NCBI GenBank assembly: GCA_025359945.1
Contig: JANYDD010000089.1
Coordinates: 1-64,000, forward strand
DNA length: 64,000 bases
Source: Bdellovibrio sp.
GTDB taxonomy: Bacteria > Bdellovibrionota > Bdellovibrionia > Bdellovibrionales > Bdellovibrionaceae
Direction: 5' to 3'
The notes under the pieces were generated by a model. The model was given only the letters and a program-made list of their open reading frames with translations, did no database searches and was not told the DNA's origin. This document shows, one piece after another, positions 26,792 through 35,953 of this stretch; positions within the stretch are counted from its first letter, which is position 1; each line of letters starts with the position of its first letter. The position numbers were made by a program, and so were the translations under genes.

Positions 26792-27345
26792 TCGCACCAC
26801 CACGCTGGGCGATCTTTATCTCTGGTCGCGGCAGTACGCTTCAAAGTTTTTTAGATGTTTCTTTTTTATTTCCGGTGGCCTTGGTGGTTAGCTCAAAGCG
26901 ATCGGCATTGGGCTTGGCCAGATCGCGCCGAGCCGGAATCCCTACACTAGTCTTAGAAAAATCCATCGACTGGGATTTAGTTTATCGTGAATTGAACACA
27001 AGAAAAATTTCAAGAATTTTTTTACTTGGTTTTATGAAAGTAGTGCCGGCCGCGTTTATCGACAAGTGGTCGGAAAGGCCGTCAAGAAAAATCTGGAATT
27101 TACACCCCAGTCTTCTGCCGAAGTTTCCGGGGCTTAAGGGTTTTGAAAAAAGTTTTGAAGCTGAAAGTGATGTGGGTGCGACGGTCCATCAAGTCACCGC
27201 GCGATTGGATGCTGGACCCATTGTGAAACAAAAAATATCTGTAAAGCATTCTCAGAAATCGACTCTAGAACATGCTCAAATGAGGAATTCTTTGATCGAA
27301 CAGCGGCTTGTGCAAAACCTAGCCATAGTAGCGGGCCCTTTATGA
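26788..27345 (+). CDS. purN: Phosphoribosylglycinamide formyltransferase
   Basis: 185 aa, near the usual length. It transfers formyl from 10-formyl-THF to GAR. The N-terminus AIFISGRGSTLQSFLD and the folate/catalytic motif NLHPSLLPKFPGLKGFEK, with the asparagine and histidine of the active site, are clear; GATVHQVTARLDAGPIVKQ carries the conserved aspartate. GTG start overlaps purM by 4 bp. Confidence 0.94.
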   Translation: MIAPPRWAIFISGRGSTLQSFLDVSFLFPVALVVSSKRSALGLARSRRAGIPTLVLEKSIDWDLVYRELNTRKISRIFLLGFMKVVPAAFIDKWSERPSRKIWNLHPSLLPKFPGLKGFEKSFEAESDVGATVHQVTARLDAGPIVKQKISVKHSQKSTLEHAQMRNSLIEQRLVQNLAIVAGPL

Positions 27346-28583
27346 GCTTTCGGGTGGCCGTGGTGTCAGCCTATGGTCGGGGGCATTCATTGGCGGTGCA
27401 ATTGGCAAGGCTTGGGGCCGAGGTGACTTTATTCGAGGTCAGCGATTCTTTGGGCCCTTGGATTTATGAAGAAAGCGAAGGCCCTTTTGGAATTTTTCAA
27501 TCCGAATCTCTTCGCTCTGAACAAAAGGAATTTTTAGATCACGATGAACCTTTGCGGGCTCAAGAAAATGGATTTGTGATTTGGTTTCCTTCAGGTCCAG
27601 TGGAAATGCGCCATGCTTTGGGATCTTATCGCCAAGTTCAATATTCTTTGGGGCCCGAGAAAAAATGCATTGATAAAATAGCGGCTTCCTTGATGAGCAA
27701 CCGTGCTGAGAGTTTAGCGGCGTTGGGTCCTGAAATAGATCTTCAAGCTTCTTTTGGAATTCGAACGCCAACCCGAAAAAGTTTTTTACAAAATATCGAA
27801 TGGTGTGAAAAAAGTGGGGTCTCGACACTTTTGCAGTCCGAGATCGTGGATGTATCCGGCCCGGTATCGTCCCCCTTGTCATCGCTGAGGACTAGCTTTG
27901 CTAGCTCGCTGGAATTTAAAATAAAAGGCCGCACGACCAGCGAAAACTTTAATTTTGATCATTTGATTTGGTGTTTATCATCTTTGGAATCCACCAAAGC
28001 CTGCCCCTTGGGTTCAAAAAAACTTTTTCCCAAAGGCGGCTTAGATCCCCTTTGGTCTTGGGAACGATATCAATTTCAGATTTCAGAAAGTCTAGAGCGT
28101 GATTCGCTGCCAGAATATATGGCGGTGATCGGTCACATGGATTTTCCTTTGACCCACGAAAATTTCCTGATCGTGCGTAGAACCCCATTGCCGGATCTTT
28201 TCGATGTATGGGCGCGCGGATCGTTCGAGCAAAAATATTCAAAGGATTATTTGCTTGATCTGTCTGAACAGATTAAAAAGGTTCTTGCCAAAAGGCTTCC
28301 AGGATCCAAATCGCAGATCAACACGTATCCCGCAAGTTTTGAATCGCCTTTTCAAGTTATTGGTGGCCCTAAGCATCCCATTTTTTCAAAAGATAGTTTA
28401 AGGAAACTCAAAGTGACCCCTTGGAAAAACACTGATTTTTTAGGACAGGAATTTTGTCCTACATTGGGTTGGGCTGGACTTTTTCGGCGTCACAACGATA
28501 TTTTTGATAAGGTCAAAGTTTTGTTCCAAAAAAATATGGCGAAGAAGCAAAATCAAAAATTAAATCTAGAAAAGGGCCCGTGA
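27342..28583 (+). CDS. Hypothetical protein in pur operon, Rossmann-like N-terminus
   Basis: 413 aa, not recognised as a purine enzyme. The first 35 residues (FRVAVVSAYGRGHSLAVQLARLGAEVTLFE) resemble a beta-alpha-beta dinucleotide-binding fold with a degenerate glycine motif and a terminal acidic residue, as in FAD/NAD-binding oxidoreductases. The remainder has no recognised catalytic motif but is tryptophan- and proline-containing throughout and ends in a lysine-rich tail. It overlaps purN upstream (ATGA) and purB downstream, so it is expressed with the purine genes. It could be a diverged flavin amine oxidase-like protein. Confidence 0.75.
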   Translation: MSFRVAVVSAYGRGHSLAVQLARLGAEVTLFEVSDSLGPWIYEESEGPFGIFQSESLRSEQKEFLDHDEPLRAQENGFVIWFPSGPVEMRHALGSYRQVQYSLGPEKKCIDKIAASLMSNRAESLAALGPEIDLQASFGIRTPTRKSFLQNIEWCEKSGVSTLLQSEIVDVSGPVSSPLSSLRTSFASSLEFKIKGRTTSENFNFDHLIWCLSSLESTKACPLGSKKLFPKGGLDPLWSWERYQFQISESLERDSLPEYMAVIGHMDFPLTHENFLIVRRTPLPDLFDVWARGSFEQKYSKDYLLDLSEQIKKVLAKRLPGSKSQINTYPASFESPFQVIGGPKHPIFSKDSLRKLKVTPWKNTDFLGQEFCPTLGWAGLFRRHNDIFDKVKVLFQKNMAKKQNQKLNLEKGP

Positions 28584-29872
28584 TGATCGATCGCTACTCT
28601 CGAGAAAAAATGGCAGGGATCTGGTCCTTGGACAGCCGGTTCGCAAAAATGCTTCAGGTGGAAGTCACGGTGGCGCAGGTTCAAGCGCAAATGGGAATTA
28701 TCCCCATCGCGGCCGCGCGAGCCATCACTAAGAAATCCAAGTTTTCAGTCAAAAGAATTTTAGAAATCGAGGCTCAGACAAAGCACGATGTGATTGCGTT
28801 TGTGACCCAGGTCGCAGAAGAAGTCGGCGAGTCCGGCAAATATTTGCACTATGGCATGACCAGTTCAGATGTGTTAGACACCGCTTTAAGTTTGCAAATT
28901 CAAGAGGCCGGTGCCGAAATTTTACAAGGAATTGATTTTTTACTAAAGGTCTTGAAGGCATTGATTCTAAAAACGCAAAAATTTATTTGTCCGGGGCGAA
29001 CCCACGGGATGTTTGCCGAGCCCACCACTTTTGGGCTTAAGCTGTCAGGTTTTTACGCCGAGATTCAAAGAAATAAAATCCGAATTCAGATGGCTTTGGA
29101 AAACAATCGCATTTGTAAACTTAGCGGTGCTGTTGGAACTTACTCTGGGCAGTCACCAAAAGTTGAAGAAAAAGTCTCAGAAAAATTAAATCTGATTCCT
29201 GAAACTGTGGCCACCCAGGTCATTCCCCGAGATCGTCACGCGGAACTTTTTTACAGCCTTGCGCTTTATGGATCGGGGCTAGAAAGACTTTCTATCGAGC
29301 TTCGCCATTTGCAAAGAAGTGAAGTCGCCGAAGTCACCGAAGGTTTTTCGCGCGGGCAAAAGGGTTCGTCGGCGATGCCGCATAAAAAAAATCCGATCAG
29401 TAGCGAAAATTTGACGGGGCTTTCAAGACTGCTTCGCGGCTATGCCTGGGCGGCGTTAGAAAATGTTCCCTTGTGGCATGAACGCGATATCTCGCATTCA
29501 TCCGTCGAGCGGGTGATTTTTCCGGATGCATTTATTTTGACTGACTATATGACCCACAGGGCCAGCGTGTTGATCTCGGGACTGCAAGTGCACTCTAAAA
29601 AAATGAAGCAAAATATAGAGCTCTCCCAAGGCCAGATTTTCAGTTCGCAAGTTCTCAATCATTTGGTGGCCAAAGGTTTATCTCGCGAAGAAGCTTACTT
29701 ACATGTTCAAAGGCTTTGCCATTCGATGGGGTTTGGGGATCATCTCAAGAAGAAAATTCAGCAGGATTCGGAAGTTAAAAAATATTTCAAACCCCAAGAC
29801 CTGCAAGATATTTTTGCAGGCCAAAGAAATCAGAAATTTATTCCTGAAACTATCAAAAGGACCCTTCGATGA
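28583..29872 (+). CDS. purB: Adenylosuccinate lyase
   Basis: 429 aa from ATG 28583 (a GTG at 28580 is also possible). It cleaves SAICAR and adenylosuccinate, releasing fumarate. The fumarase-superfamily signature GSSAMPHKKNPISSENL, containing the flexible catalytic serine loop, is intact; MTSSDVLDTALSLQ and GRTHGMFAEPTTFGLK are further conserved blocks. Overlaps of 1-4 bp join it to its neighbours. Confidence 0.97.
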   Translation: MIDRYSREKMAGIWSLDSRFAKMLQVEVTVAQVQAQMGIIPIAAARAITKKSKFSVKRILEIEAQTKHDVIAFVTQVAEEVGESGKYLHYGMTSSDVLDTALSLQIQEAGAEILQGIDFLLKVLKALILKTQKFICPGRTHGMFAEPTTFGLKLSGFYAEIQRNKIRIQMALENNRICKLSGAVGTYSGQSPKVEEKVSEKLNLIPETVATQVIPRDRHAELFYSLALYGSGLERLSIELRHLQRSEVAEVTEGFSRGQKGSSAMPHKKNPISSENLTGLSRLLRGYAWAALENVPLWHERDISHSSVERVIFPDAFILTDYMTHRASVLISGLQVHSKKMKQNIELSQGQIFSSQVLNHLVAKGLSREEAYLHVQRLCHSMGFGDHLKKKIQQDSEVKKYFKPQDLQDIFAGQRNQKFIPETIKRTLR

Positions 29873-30603
29873 ACTACGATCAAAATCAGGATTTACTTTA
29901 TGAGGGAAAAGCGAAAAAAGTTTTTGCGACAAAAAAAGCAGATCAGTTAAGACTTTTTTTTAAGGATGATCTAACGGCTTTCAATGCTCAAAAAAAAGGA
30001 TCGTTTCAAGGCAAAGGAGCTTTGAATCGGGATTTAGCTTCCTTGTTCTTTAGTTTCTTAGCCGCCAACAAAGTTAAATCCCATCACGTCAGCGATATGG
30101 GCTTGACTGAAATGATTGTTCAAAAGTTGCAGATGATCCCGCTTGAGGCCGTCGTTAGAAATTTTATGGCGGGATCGTTCGCAAAAAAAATGGGCCGAGA
30201 CGAAGGGGAAAAGCTGGCATTTCCGATTGTTGAATTTTATTTTAAAGATGATGCTTTAAATGACCCCTTTCTTTCCGACGAACAAATTTTGGTGTTAGGC
30301 ATTGAGAAGGCGGCTGTTGTTGAGCAAATCAAAGTTAAAACTTTACAGATCAATTCGCTATTGAGGGATTTATTTTCTCAAGCCGGATTTGATCTGATTG
30401 ATTTCAAGATTGAATGGGGCCGTAATGCCAAGGCCGAGCTGATCTTGGGCGACGAAATCAGTCCGGACAGTTGTCGAATTTGGGATCAGAAAACGCATGA
30501 AAAATTTGATAAAGATCGTTTTCGTCGAGATCTAGGTGGCGTTGAAGAAGCGTATGCAGAAGTCTATCGCAGACTAAAAAGCGTTAGGGAGAATCAGTCG
30601 TGA
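29869..30603 (+). CDS. purC: SAICAR synthase
   Basis: 244 aa. It joins CAIR and aspartate using ATP. LLYEGKAKKVFAT at the N-terminus, DDLTAFNAQKKGSFQGKGALN, PLEAVVRNFMAGS and LIDFKIEWGRN...LGDEISPDSCRIWD are diagnostic. It lies between purB and purS, with 4-bp overlaps at both ends. Confidence 0.97.
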   Translation: MNYDQNQDLLYEGKAKKVFATKKADQLRLFFKDDLTAFNAQKKGSFQGKGALNRDLASLFFSFLAANKVKSHHVSDMGLTEMIVQKLQMIPLEAVVRNFMAGSFAKKMGRDEGEKLAFPIVEFYFKDDALNDPFLSDEQILVLGIEKAAVVEQIKVKTLQINSLLRDLFSQAGFDLIDFKIEWGRNAKAELILGDEISPDSCRIWDQKTHEKFDKDRFRRDLGGVEEAYAEVYRRLKSVRENQS

Positions 30604-30839
30604 CTAAATTAGGCGTAAAAATCATGCCCAGAAAAGTGATCTTAGATTCTCAAGGGCGGGCGGTCGAGCAAACGTTAAAACTAAACCAAATGAACGTGCA
30701 GCATGTACGGGTTGGGAAATTTATCGAACTTGAATTTCAGCAAAACAAAAACGACGCGCTGATCGAGGCCCGTCGTATTGCAGAAAAAGTTTTGTCGAAT
30801 CCTTTGATCGAGACTTTCGAGATTGTTGAAATGGAATAA
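30600..30839 (+). CDS. purS: FGAM synthase subunit PurS
   Basis: 79 aa. This is the small structural subunit that bridges PurL and PurQ in the three-part formylglycinamide ribonucleotide amidotransferase. KLGVKIMPRKVILDSQGRAVE, NVQHVRVGKFIEL and NPLIETFEIVEME match the family over its full length. GTG start overlaps purC; purQ begins directly after its stop. Confidence 0.95.
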   Translation: MTKLGVKIMPRKVILDSQGRAVEQTLKLNQMNVQHVRVGKFIELEFQQNKNDALIEARRIAEKVLSNPLIETFEIVEME

Positions 30840-31481
30840 ATGATGAAGAAAAAAATGGGAATTGTACAGTTTCCGGGAAGCAATTGCGATCGCGATTTGT
30901 TCTCGTTTGTCACCAAAAAGGGATATTTTGCGGAATTTTTGTGGCACAAAAACTCATTCAATGAATCTGATTTTGAGGCTTTGCTTCTTCCGGGGGGATT
31001 TAGTTACGGAGATTATTTGCGAGCTGGGGCCCTGGCGGCCTTAAGCCCGGTGATGACCTCGGTGAAAAGTTTTGCCAAAAAAGGCGGTCCTGTCTTGGGG
31101 ATTTGCAATGGCTTTCAGATTCTGACCGAAGCCGGACTTTTGCCAGGAGCTTTAATTAAAAATCAATCTTTGCGATTTCAAGACCAGTGGGTGGATTTAG
31201 AAGTCTCATCTTCGGGAACTTATTTTGGAAAAAAATTAAAAAAAACAATTCGCTTGCCGATCGCACATGGGCAGGGCCGATTTTATCTTCCTGAATTCGA
31301 TCTTAAACTTTTGCAAGACAATGATCAAATATGGCTGACCTATTTGGATAATCCAAATGGGTCCATGGCCAATATTGCAGGCGTTTTAAATCGCGAAAAA
31401 AATGTGGCCGCGTTAATGCCTCACCCCGAGCGTGCGATCGAAGACTGGATGGGATCAAAAGACGGGTGGGATTTTTTATGA
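30840..31481 (+). CDS. purQ: FGAM synthase, glutaminase subunit PurQ
   Basis: 213 aa. It hydrolyses glutamine and channels ammonia to PurL. The N-terminus IVQFPGSNCDRD, the oxyanion/nucleophile region GPVLGICNGFQILTEAGLLPG with the catalytic cysteine, and the MPHPERAIEDW motif holding the His and Glu of the triad are present. Two adjacent ATGs are possible starts. It overlaps purL by 4 bp. Confidence 0.96.
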   Translation: MMKKKMGIVQFPGSNCDRDLFSFVTKKGYFAEFLWHKNSFNESDFEALLLPGGFSYGDYLRAGALAALSPVMTSVKSFAKKGGPVLGICNGFQILTEAGLLPGALIKNQSLRFQDQWVDLEVSSSGTYFGKKLKKTIRLPIAHGQGRFYLPEFDLKLLQDNDQIWLTYLDNPNGSMANIAGVLNREKNVAALMPHPERAIEDWMGSKDGWDFL

Positions 31482-33613
31482 ACGACTTGCAAAATAAATT
31501 ATCACGCTACCGAATGAAGCCGGTAGAATATGAAAAAATGCGCAAGCTTTTAGGAAAGGAACCGTCGAATATTGAATGGGCTTTGTTTTCAGCATTGTGG
31601 AGCGAGCATTGTTCGTACAAGAGCTCAAAAATTCATTTAAAGAAATTCAGCGAGACTCTTAACGATCGAGTCGTCAACTCGCAAGGCGAAAACGCAGGCG
31701 TGGTTGATCTGGGTCAGGGCGAACGTATTGCCTTTAAAATGGAAAGTCACAATCATCCCAGTTTTATCGAACCCTACCAAGGTGCTGCCACCGGCGTGGG
31801 TGGAATTTTGCGGGATATTTTTACGATGGGGGCGCGTCCTATTGCATTGGCTGATTACCTTTGTTTTGGTTCGCCAACCGCCCCCCGGATGCAAGCTTTG
31901 GTCGACGGTGTTGTTCGTGGAATTGCTGGTTATGGAAACAGCGTGGGCGTCCCCACGGTCACTGGACAAACTCAGTTTGATGATTCCTTTAACCAAAATA
32001 TTTTAGTGAATGCCATGGCCGTGGGATATTTGGCCCCGGGCGACCCCATCGCATTATCAAAAGCAGAAGGCGTTGGTCATTGGGTCGTGGTGGTGGGCGC
32101 ACAAACGGGTAAAGACGGCGTTCATGGCGCTTCCATGGCCAGCCAATCTTTTGAAGAGGGTCAAGATGACCTAAAACCAAATGTCCAAATCGGCGATCCT
32201 TACTTTGAAAAACTTTTGATCGAATCTTGTCTGGAAGTGATCCAAAAAAAATTAGTGGTGGCCATTCAGGATATGGGTGCCGCAGGTCTGACCAGTTCAA
32301 GTTTTGAAATGGCCTCGAAGGGTCAAATCGGAATGGATCTGCGCTTGGATTTAGTTCCCGTTCGCGAGAATCTTTCACCCGAAGAACTTTTGCTGTCTGA
32401 ATCTCAAGAACGCATGCTTTTAATTTGCAAGCCGTCGCAATGGGAACAGCTAGAAAAGCATTTTTTAAATTGGGGTCTTGTTGTCGCCAAAATCGGAGAG
32501 CTAACCGCGGGCAGAAAGGTTCGTCTGTTTTGGGAAAAAGAAATTTTGTGCGAAATTGATCCTGACGTACTGGTAGAAAATGCGCCGGTCTACGATCGGC
32601 CTTATCATGCAGGGCAAATTTCTTCTGCCGCTAAAGAGATAAAAAGAATCTCAGGAAATTTAAAAGATCTTTATCAACAAAAATTTTTAGGAGTCGATCA
32701 TTCCTCTAGAGAATCAATTTACCGACAGTATGATCAGCGAGTTGGCGCATTGACTGTGCAGGATGCCTCGGTGGATGTAGCTTTGCTTCGTTTGCCAGCG
32801 TCGGGAAGGGGTCTATCGATCAATGTGGGCTGTCGATCTTTTCTGATGAAACAAGATGTGCAAATAGGTGCGAAAGACGCCGTCTATTATCCCGCTTTGC
32901 AGATGGCTATCAAGGGTTGCCAACCCATTGCTTTGACGGATTGTCTTAATTTTGGAAACCCCGAAAATCCGGAAGTGATGACTCAGTTTGTGGCCAGTTG
33001 CGAAGCTCTGCGACGAGCTTGCCTGGATTTGGATTTGCCAATTGTTAGCGGCAATGTTTCGTTCTACAACGAAACTCAGAGTCAAAACGCGCGCGGGGAA
33101 TTGGTTCGAGAAAATATTATTCCCACACCAGCGACGGGCCTGATTGGATTGCGAGAAAACGTTTCGGATGTTCCAGCTGATGTTTTTCAAAAAAGCGGCC
33201 GCACGGTTTTCCTGGTTGATGGCCGGGAAGTTCAGGGCAGTTTGAAGGTCGATCTGGCACATTTTATCCAGCTTTCAAAACTAAGCGCTAGCAGTCAGAT
33301 GGTTTCGCAAGGGGGCTTGTTTTTTTCACTTTTGAAAATGTGTCAGGGCCAGATCGGATTTGAAGTGAATGAAAAATCGGAAAGCTTAACCAATAAAAGA
33401 ACCATCACTTCGGAAATCTTGTACGCTGCCATTTTTGAACCTAAGGATCAGGACATGTTTGAAAATTATTTATCGCAGCATAAAATGTCTTTTTCAAAGC
33501 TTGGGAAAACAAACGATTCGGATATTAGCATTCTAGATTTTTTTATCACTCGCGAGGCTTTCGATACGGATCGCGCAAGGGGCTTAAGGAGGGATTTTGA
33601 AATCTTGGCGTGA
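31478..33613 (+). CDS. purL: FGAM synthase, large subunit PurL (small form)
   Basis: 711 aa from ATG 31478, which overlaps the purQ stop. It is the ATP-dependent synthetase subunit of the PurS/PurQ/PurL complex, not the fused 1300-residue enterobacterial form. EWALFSALWSEHCSYKSSK, FKMESHNHPSFIEPYQGAATGVGGILRDIFTMGARP and QDMGAAGLTSSSFEMA are hallmark blocks of the two AIRS-like halves. It overlaps purF by 17 bp. Confidence 0.97.
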   Translation: MNDLQNKLSRYRMKPVEYEKMRKLLGKEPSNIEWALFSALWSEHCSYKSSKIHLKKFSETLNDRVVNSQGENAGVVDLGQGERIAFKMESHNHPSFIEPYQGAATGVGGILRDIFTMGARPIALADYLCFGSPTAPRMQALVDGVVRGIAGYGNSVGVPTVTGQTQFDDSFNQNILVNAMAVGYLAPGDPIALSKAEGVGHWVVVVGAQTGKDGVHGASMASQSFEEGQDDLKPNVQIGDPYFEKLLIESCLEVIQKKLVVAIQDMGAAGLTSSSFEMASKGQIGMDLRLDLVPVRENLSPEELLLSESQERMLLICKPSQWEQLEKHFLNWGLVVAKIGELTAGRKVRLFWEKEILCEIDPDVLVENAPVYDRPYHAGQISSAAKEIKRISGNLKDLYQQKFLGVDHSSRESIYRQYDQRVGALTVQDASVDVALLRLPASGRGLSINVGCRSFLMKQDVQIGAKDAVYYPALQMAIKGCQPIALTDCLNFGNPENPEVMTQFVASCEALRRACLDLDLPIVSGNVSFYNETQSQNARGELVRENIIPTPATGLIGLRENVSDVPADVFQKSGRTVFLVDGREVQGSLKVDLAHFIQLSKLSASSQMVSQGGLFFSLLKMCQGQIGFEVNEKSESLTNKRTITSEILYAAIFEPKDQDMFENYLSQHKMSFSKLGKTNDSDISILDFFITREAFDTDRARGLRRDFEILA

Positions 33614-35000
33614 AGAGTGCGGCGTTTTCGGAGTCTGGAATCATGAAGAGGCCTCTCGACTGGCCTACTTGGGTCTGTACGCCATGCAACACCGGGGGCA
33701 AGAGTCCGCTGGAATCGTTTGTCTACAAAATAAAGCGCATTTATCGCACCGGGGGTTAGGCCTGGTTGGAGATGTTTTCCGCGAAGAAACTTTGGAACAG
33801 TTGAAGGGTGATACTAGTATTGGCCACGTTCGCTATTCGACCACCGGGGACAATCTGATTTTGAACGCACAACCCTTGATGGCCAATCTTTTAAATGGAC
33901 CGGTCGCGATCGCGCACAATGGAAATATCGTCAACAACGCAAAACTGCGCCACGAGCTTCAAGAGTCCGGATCGATCTTTCAAGGGACCAACGATACAGA
34001 AACTCTGCTGCATTTAATTTCGCGAACGAAAACAAATCAGATTGTGCCAGCGCTGATGCAATCTTTAGAAAAAATTGTCGGTGCATACAGCATTGTCCTT
34101 CTGACTCGAGATAAATTAATCGCGGCTCGTGATCCCCTGGGTTTTCGGCCTTTGGTGTTAGGATACAAGACCAATCACAAAGGTCAAAAATCACCAGTGC
34201 TAGCCAGTGAAACCTGTGCTTTTGATTTGATCGGCGCTCAGTTTAGCCGCGAAATTTTGCCCGGAGAAATCTTGGTGATTGATGATCAGGGTGAAAAATC
34301 CTACATGCTTTCATCAATTCCATCGCCTGTGGATCGCGCAAAAGCCCAATGTATTTTCGAACACGTTTATTTCTCACGGCCTGATTCTATTGTGTTTGGC
34401 CATAGCGTTTATGAATCCAGAAAAAAGTTCGGAGCGTGGTTAGCGAAAGAAAATCCATTGGATGCTGACGTGGTGATCCCGGTTCCCGATAGCGGTGTCC
34501 CCGCGGCGATCGGCTACGCCAAAGAAAGTGGCGTGCCCTTTGAGTTTGGAATTATTCGAAACCACTATATCGGTAGAACTTTTATCCAGCCGCAACAGTC
34601 GATTCGAAATTTTGGGGTAAAAATTAAACTCAACCCGCAATCCGCAGTTTTGAGCGGAAAACGAGTGGTCGTAGTCGATGATTCCTTGGTTCGAGGCACG
34701 ACCAGCCAAAAAATTGTGCGACTGATTCGCCAAGCCGGTGCTAAAGAAGTTCATATGCGGATCGCAAGTCCTCCGACGATTTCTCCTTGTTATTATGGCG
34801 TCGATACTCCTCAAAAATCGCAGCTGATTGCTGCCCAATCCACAATTTTGGAAATCGAGAAATTTATCGAAGCCGATAGTCTTCGATATCTTTCGATCGA
34901 AGGATTGTTTCATGCTTTTGGTGAGCTTCCGCAGACCAATTTTTGCGCGGCCTGTTTTGATGGAAAATATCCAACCGAAATCGCTGACGGGGTAGCGTGA
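33597..35000 (+). CDS. purF: Amidophosphoribosyltransferase
   Basis: 467 aa. It catalyses the committed step from PRPP and glutamine to phosphoribosylamine. It starts at a TTG with AGGAGGG just upstream; this places cysteine 8 (MKSWREECGVFG) as the nucleophile exposed after removal of a seven-residue propeptide, as in Bacillus-type PurF. The PRPP loop VVVVDDSLVRGTTS and the C-terminal NFCAACFDGKYPTEI with Fe-S-type cysteines support the Fe-S-containing class. It overlaps purL by 17 bp and the S66 peptidase gene by 4 bp. Confidence 0.96.
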   Translation: MKSWREECGVFGVWNHEEASRLAYLGLYAMQHRGQESAGIVCLQNKAHLSHRGLGLVGDVFREETLEQLKGDTSIGHVRYSTTGDNLILNAQPLMANLLNGPVAIAHNGNIVNNAKLRHELQESGSIFQGTNDTETLLHLISRTKTNQIVPALMQSLEKIVGAYSIVLLTRDKLIAARDPLGFRPLVLGYKTNHKGQKSPVLASETCAFDLIGAQFSREILPGEILVIDDQGEKSYMLSSIPSPVDRAKAQCIFEHVYFSRPDSIVFGHSVYESRKKFGAWLAKENPLDADVVIPVPDSGVPAAIGYAKESGVPFEFGIIRNHYIGRTFIQPQQSIRNFGVKIKLNPQSAVLSGKRVVVVDDSLVRGTTSQKIVRLIRQAGAKEVHMRIASPPTISPCYYGVDTPQKSQLIAAQSTILEIEKFIEADSLRYLSIEGLFHAFGELPQTNFCAACFDGKYPTEIADGVA

Positions 35001-35953
35001 AACCGAAAAAGGAAAAGCCCCTTTTTTTACGTTCTGGAGATTTGATAGATTTAATCGATCCTGGTTTTTCTTTCGATCGAAGTCGATTGCCCGCGATGAA
35101 AGAGTTGGTTCGATCGTGGGGGTACGAGCTTCGATATCCTTTTGAACACCGTCCAATAGATGACAACAAAGAACCTTATCATGCGTGGTCGGACGCAGAT
35201 CGATTTCAACTTTTAAAAACGGCACTAGTTGGTTCGCCTTCGCGAATGATTTGGTGTGCCCGAGGCGGGTACGGCGCCAATCGTCTGATCGCGGGTTTAC
35301 ATAAAATTAAAAAGCCAAAACACGAAAAAATATTTTTGGGATTTAGTGATAACTCCAGTCTGCATTTGTTTTTAAATCAAAAATGGGGATGGACCACTTA
35401 TCACGGCCCCCATTTAGACCGGGTTGTAGACCCAGCATTTCCGATGAAAAAATTGCAGCGAATTCAAACTCTTTTGAATGGCAGTCAGTTGGAATTCCAT
35501 TACGAACTGGCGCCTTTTAATAGCCTTGCGGAGAAACCAAAGAAATTAGTTTATCCCTTGCGAGGCGGCAATCTAGCGACCTTAACTTCGTGGGCAGGAA
35601 CACCTTTGCAGGTTATTTTAAAGGATCGATTTCTATTTCTCGAGGACACCGGTGAGCGTGGCTACAAACTGGACCGCATGTTATTTCAGTTGCAAGCGTC
35701 GGGCAGTATGAAGGGCTGTCGTGGAGTTATTTTAGGTCCATTTATTGGCGGAGCCGATCCCAGCGGTCAAGATCACACGCAGTACGCGGTTCGCAGGTGG
35801 GCCGAGACTTTACGCATTCTAAATATCCCAGTTTGGGGTGGGATCAGCAGCGGCCACGGGTCTCACTTTGATATCGTGCCCTTCGAGAAAAAAGCGACGA
35901 TAATTTTAAAGAACAACCCTGGCAAAAACCCAAAGGTGTTGTTGTCTTTATGA
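34997..35953 (+). CDS. LD-carboxypeptidase (peptidase family S66)
   Basis: 318 aa. It removes the terminal D-alanine from murein tetrapeptides in the cytoplasm. WCARGGYGANRLI, FLGFSDNSSLHLFLNQ with the likely nucleophilic serine, FLEDTGERGYKLDRML with the glutamate and SSGHGSHFDIVPF with the histidine form the S66 Ser-Glu-His arrangement. MccF-type immunity proteins share this fold, but mpl two genes downstream favours murein recycling. GTG start overlaps purF. Confidence 0.88.
   Translation: MKPKKEKPLFLRSGDLIDLIDPGFSFDRSRLPAMKELVRSWGYELRYPFEHRPIDDNKEPYHAWSDADRFQLLKTALVGSPSRMIWCARGGYGANRLIAGLHKIKKPKHEKIFLGFSDNSSLHLFLNQKWGWTTYHGPHLDRVVDPAFPMKKLQRIQTLLNGSQLEFHYELAPFNSLAEKPKKLVYPLRGGNLATLTSWAGTPLQVILKDRFLFLEDTGERGYKLDRMLFQLQASGSMKGCRGVILGPFIGGADPSGQDHTQYAVRRWAETLRILNIPVWGGISSGHGSHFDIVPFEKKATIILKNNPGKNPKVLLSL

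Noticed and set aside
27439-27882. 147-residue open frame on the minus strand
   Set aside because: Antisense to the coupled 413-residue gene, whose frame overlaps both neighbouring pur genes; treated as a shadow.
34440-35225. 261-residue open frame on the minus strand
   Set aside because: It lies antisense to purF and the S66 peptidase gene, which have full family motifs. Its composition shows no protein-like pattern and no ribosome site.
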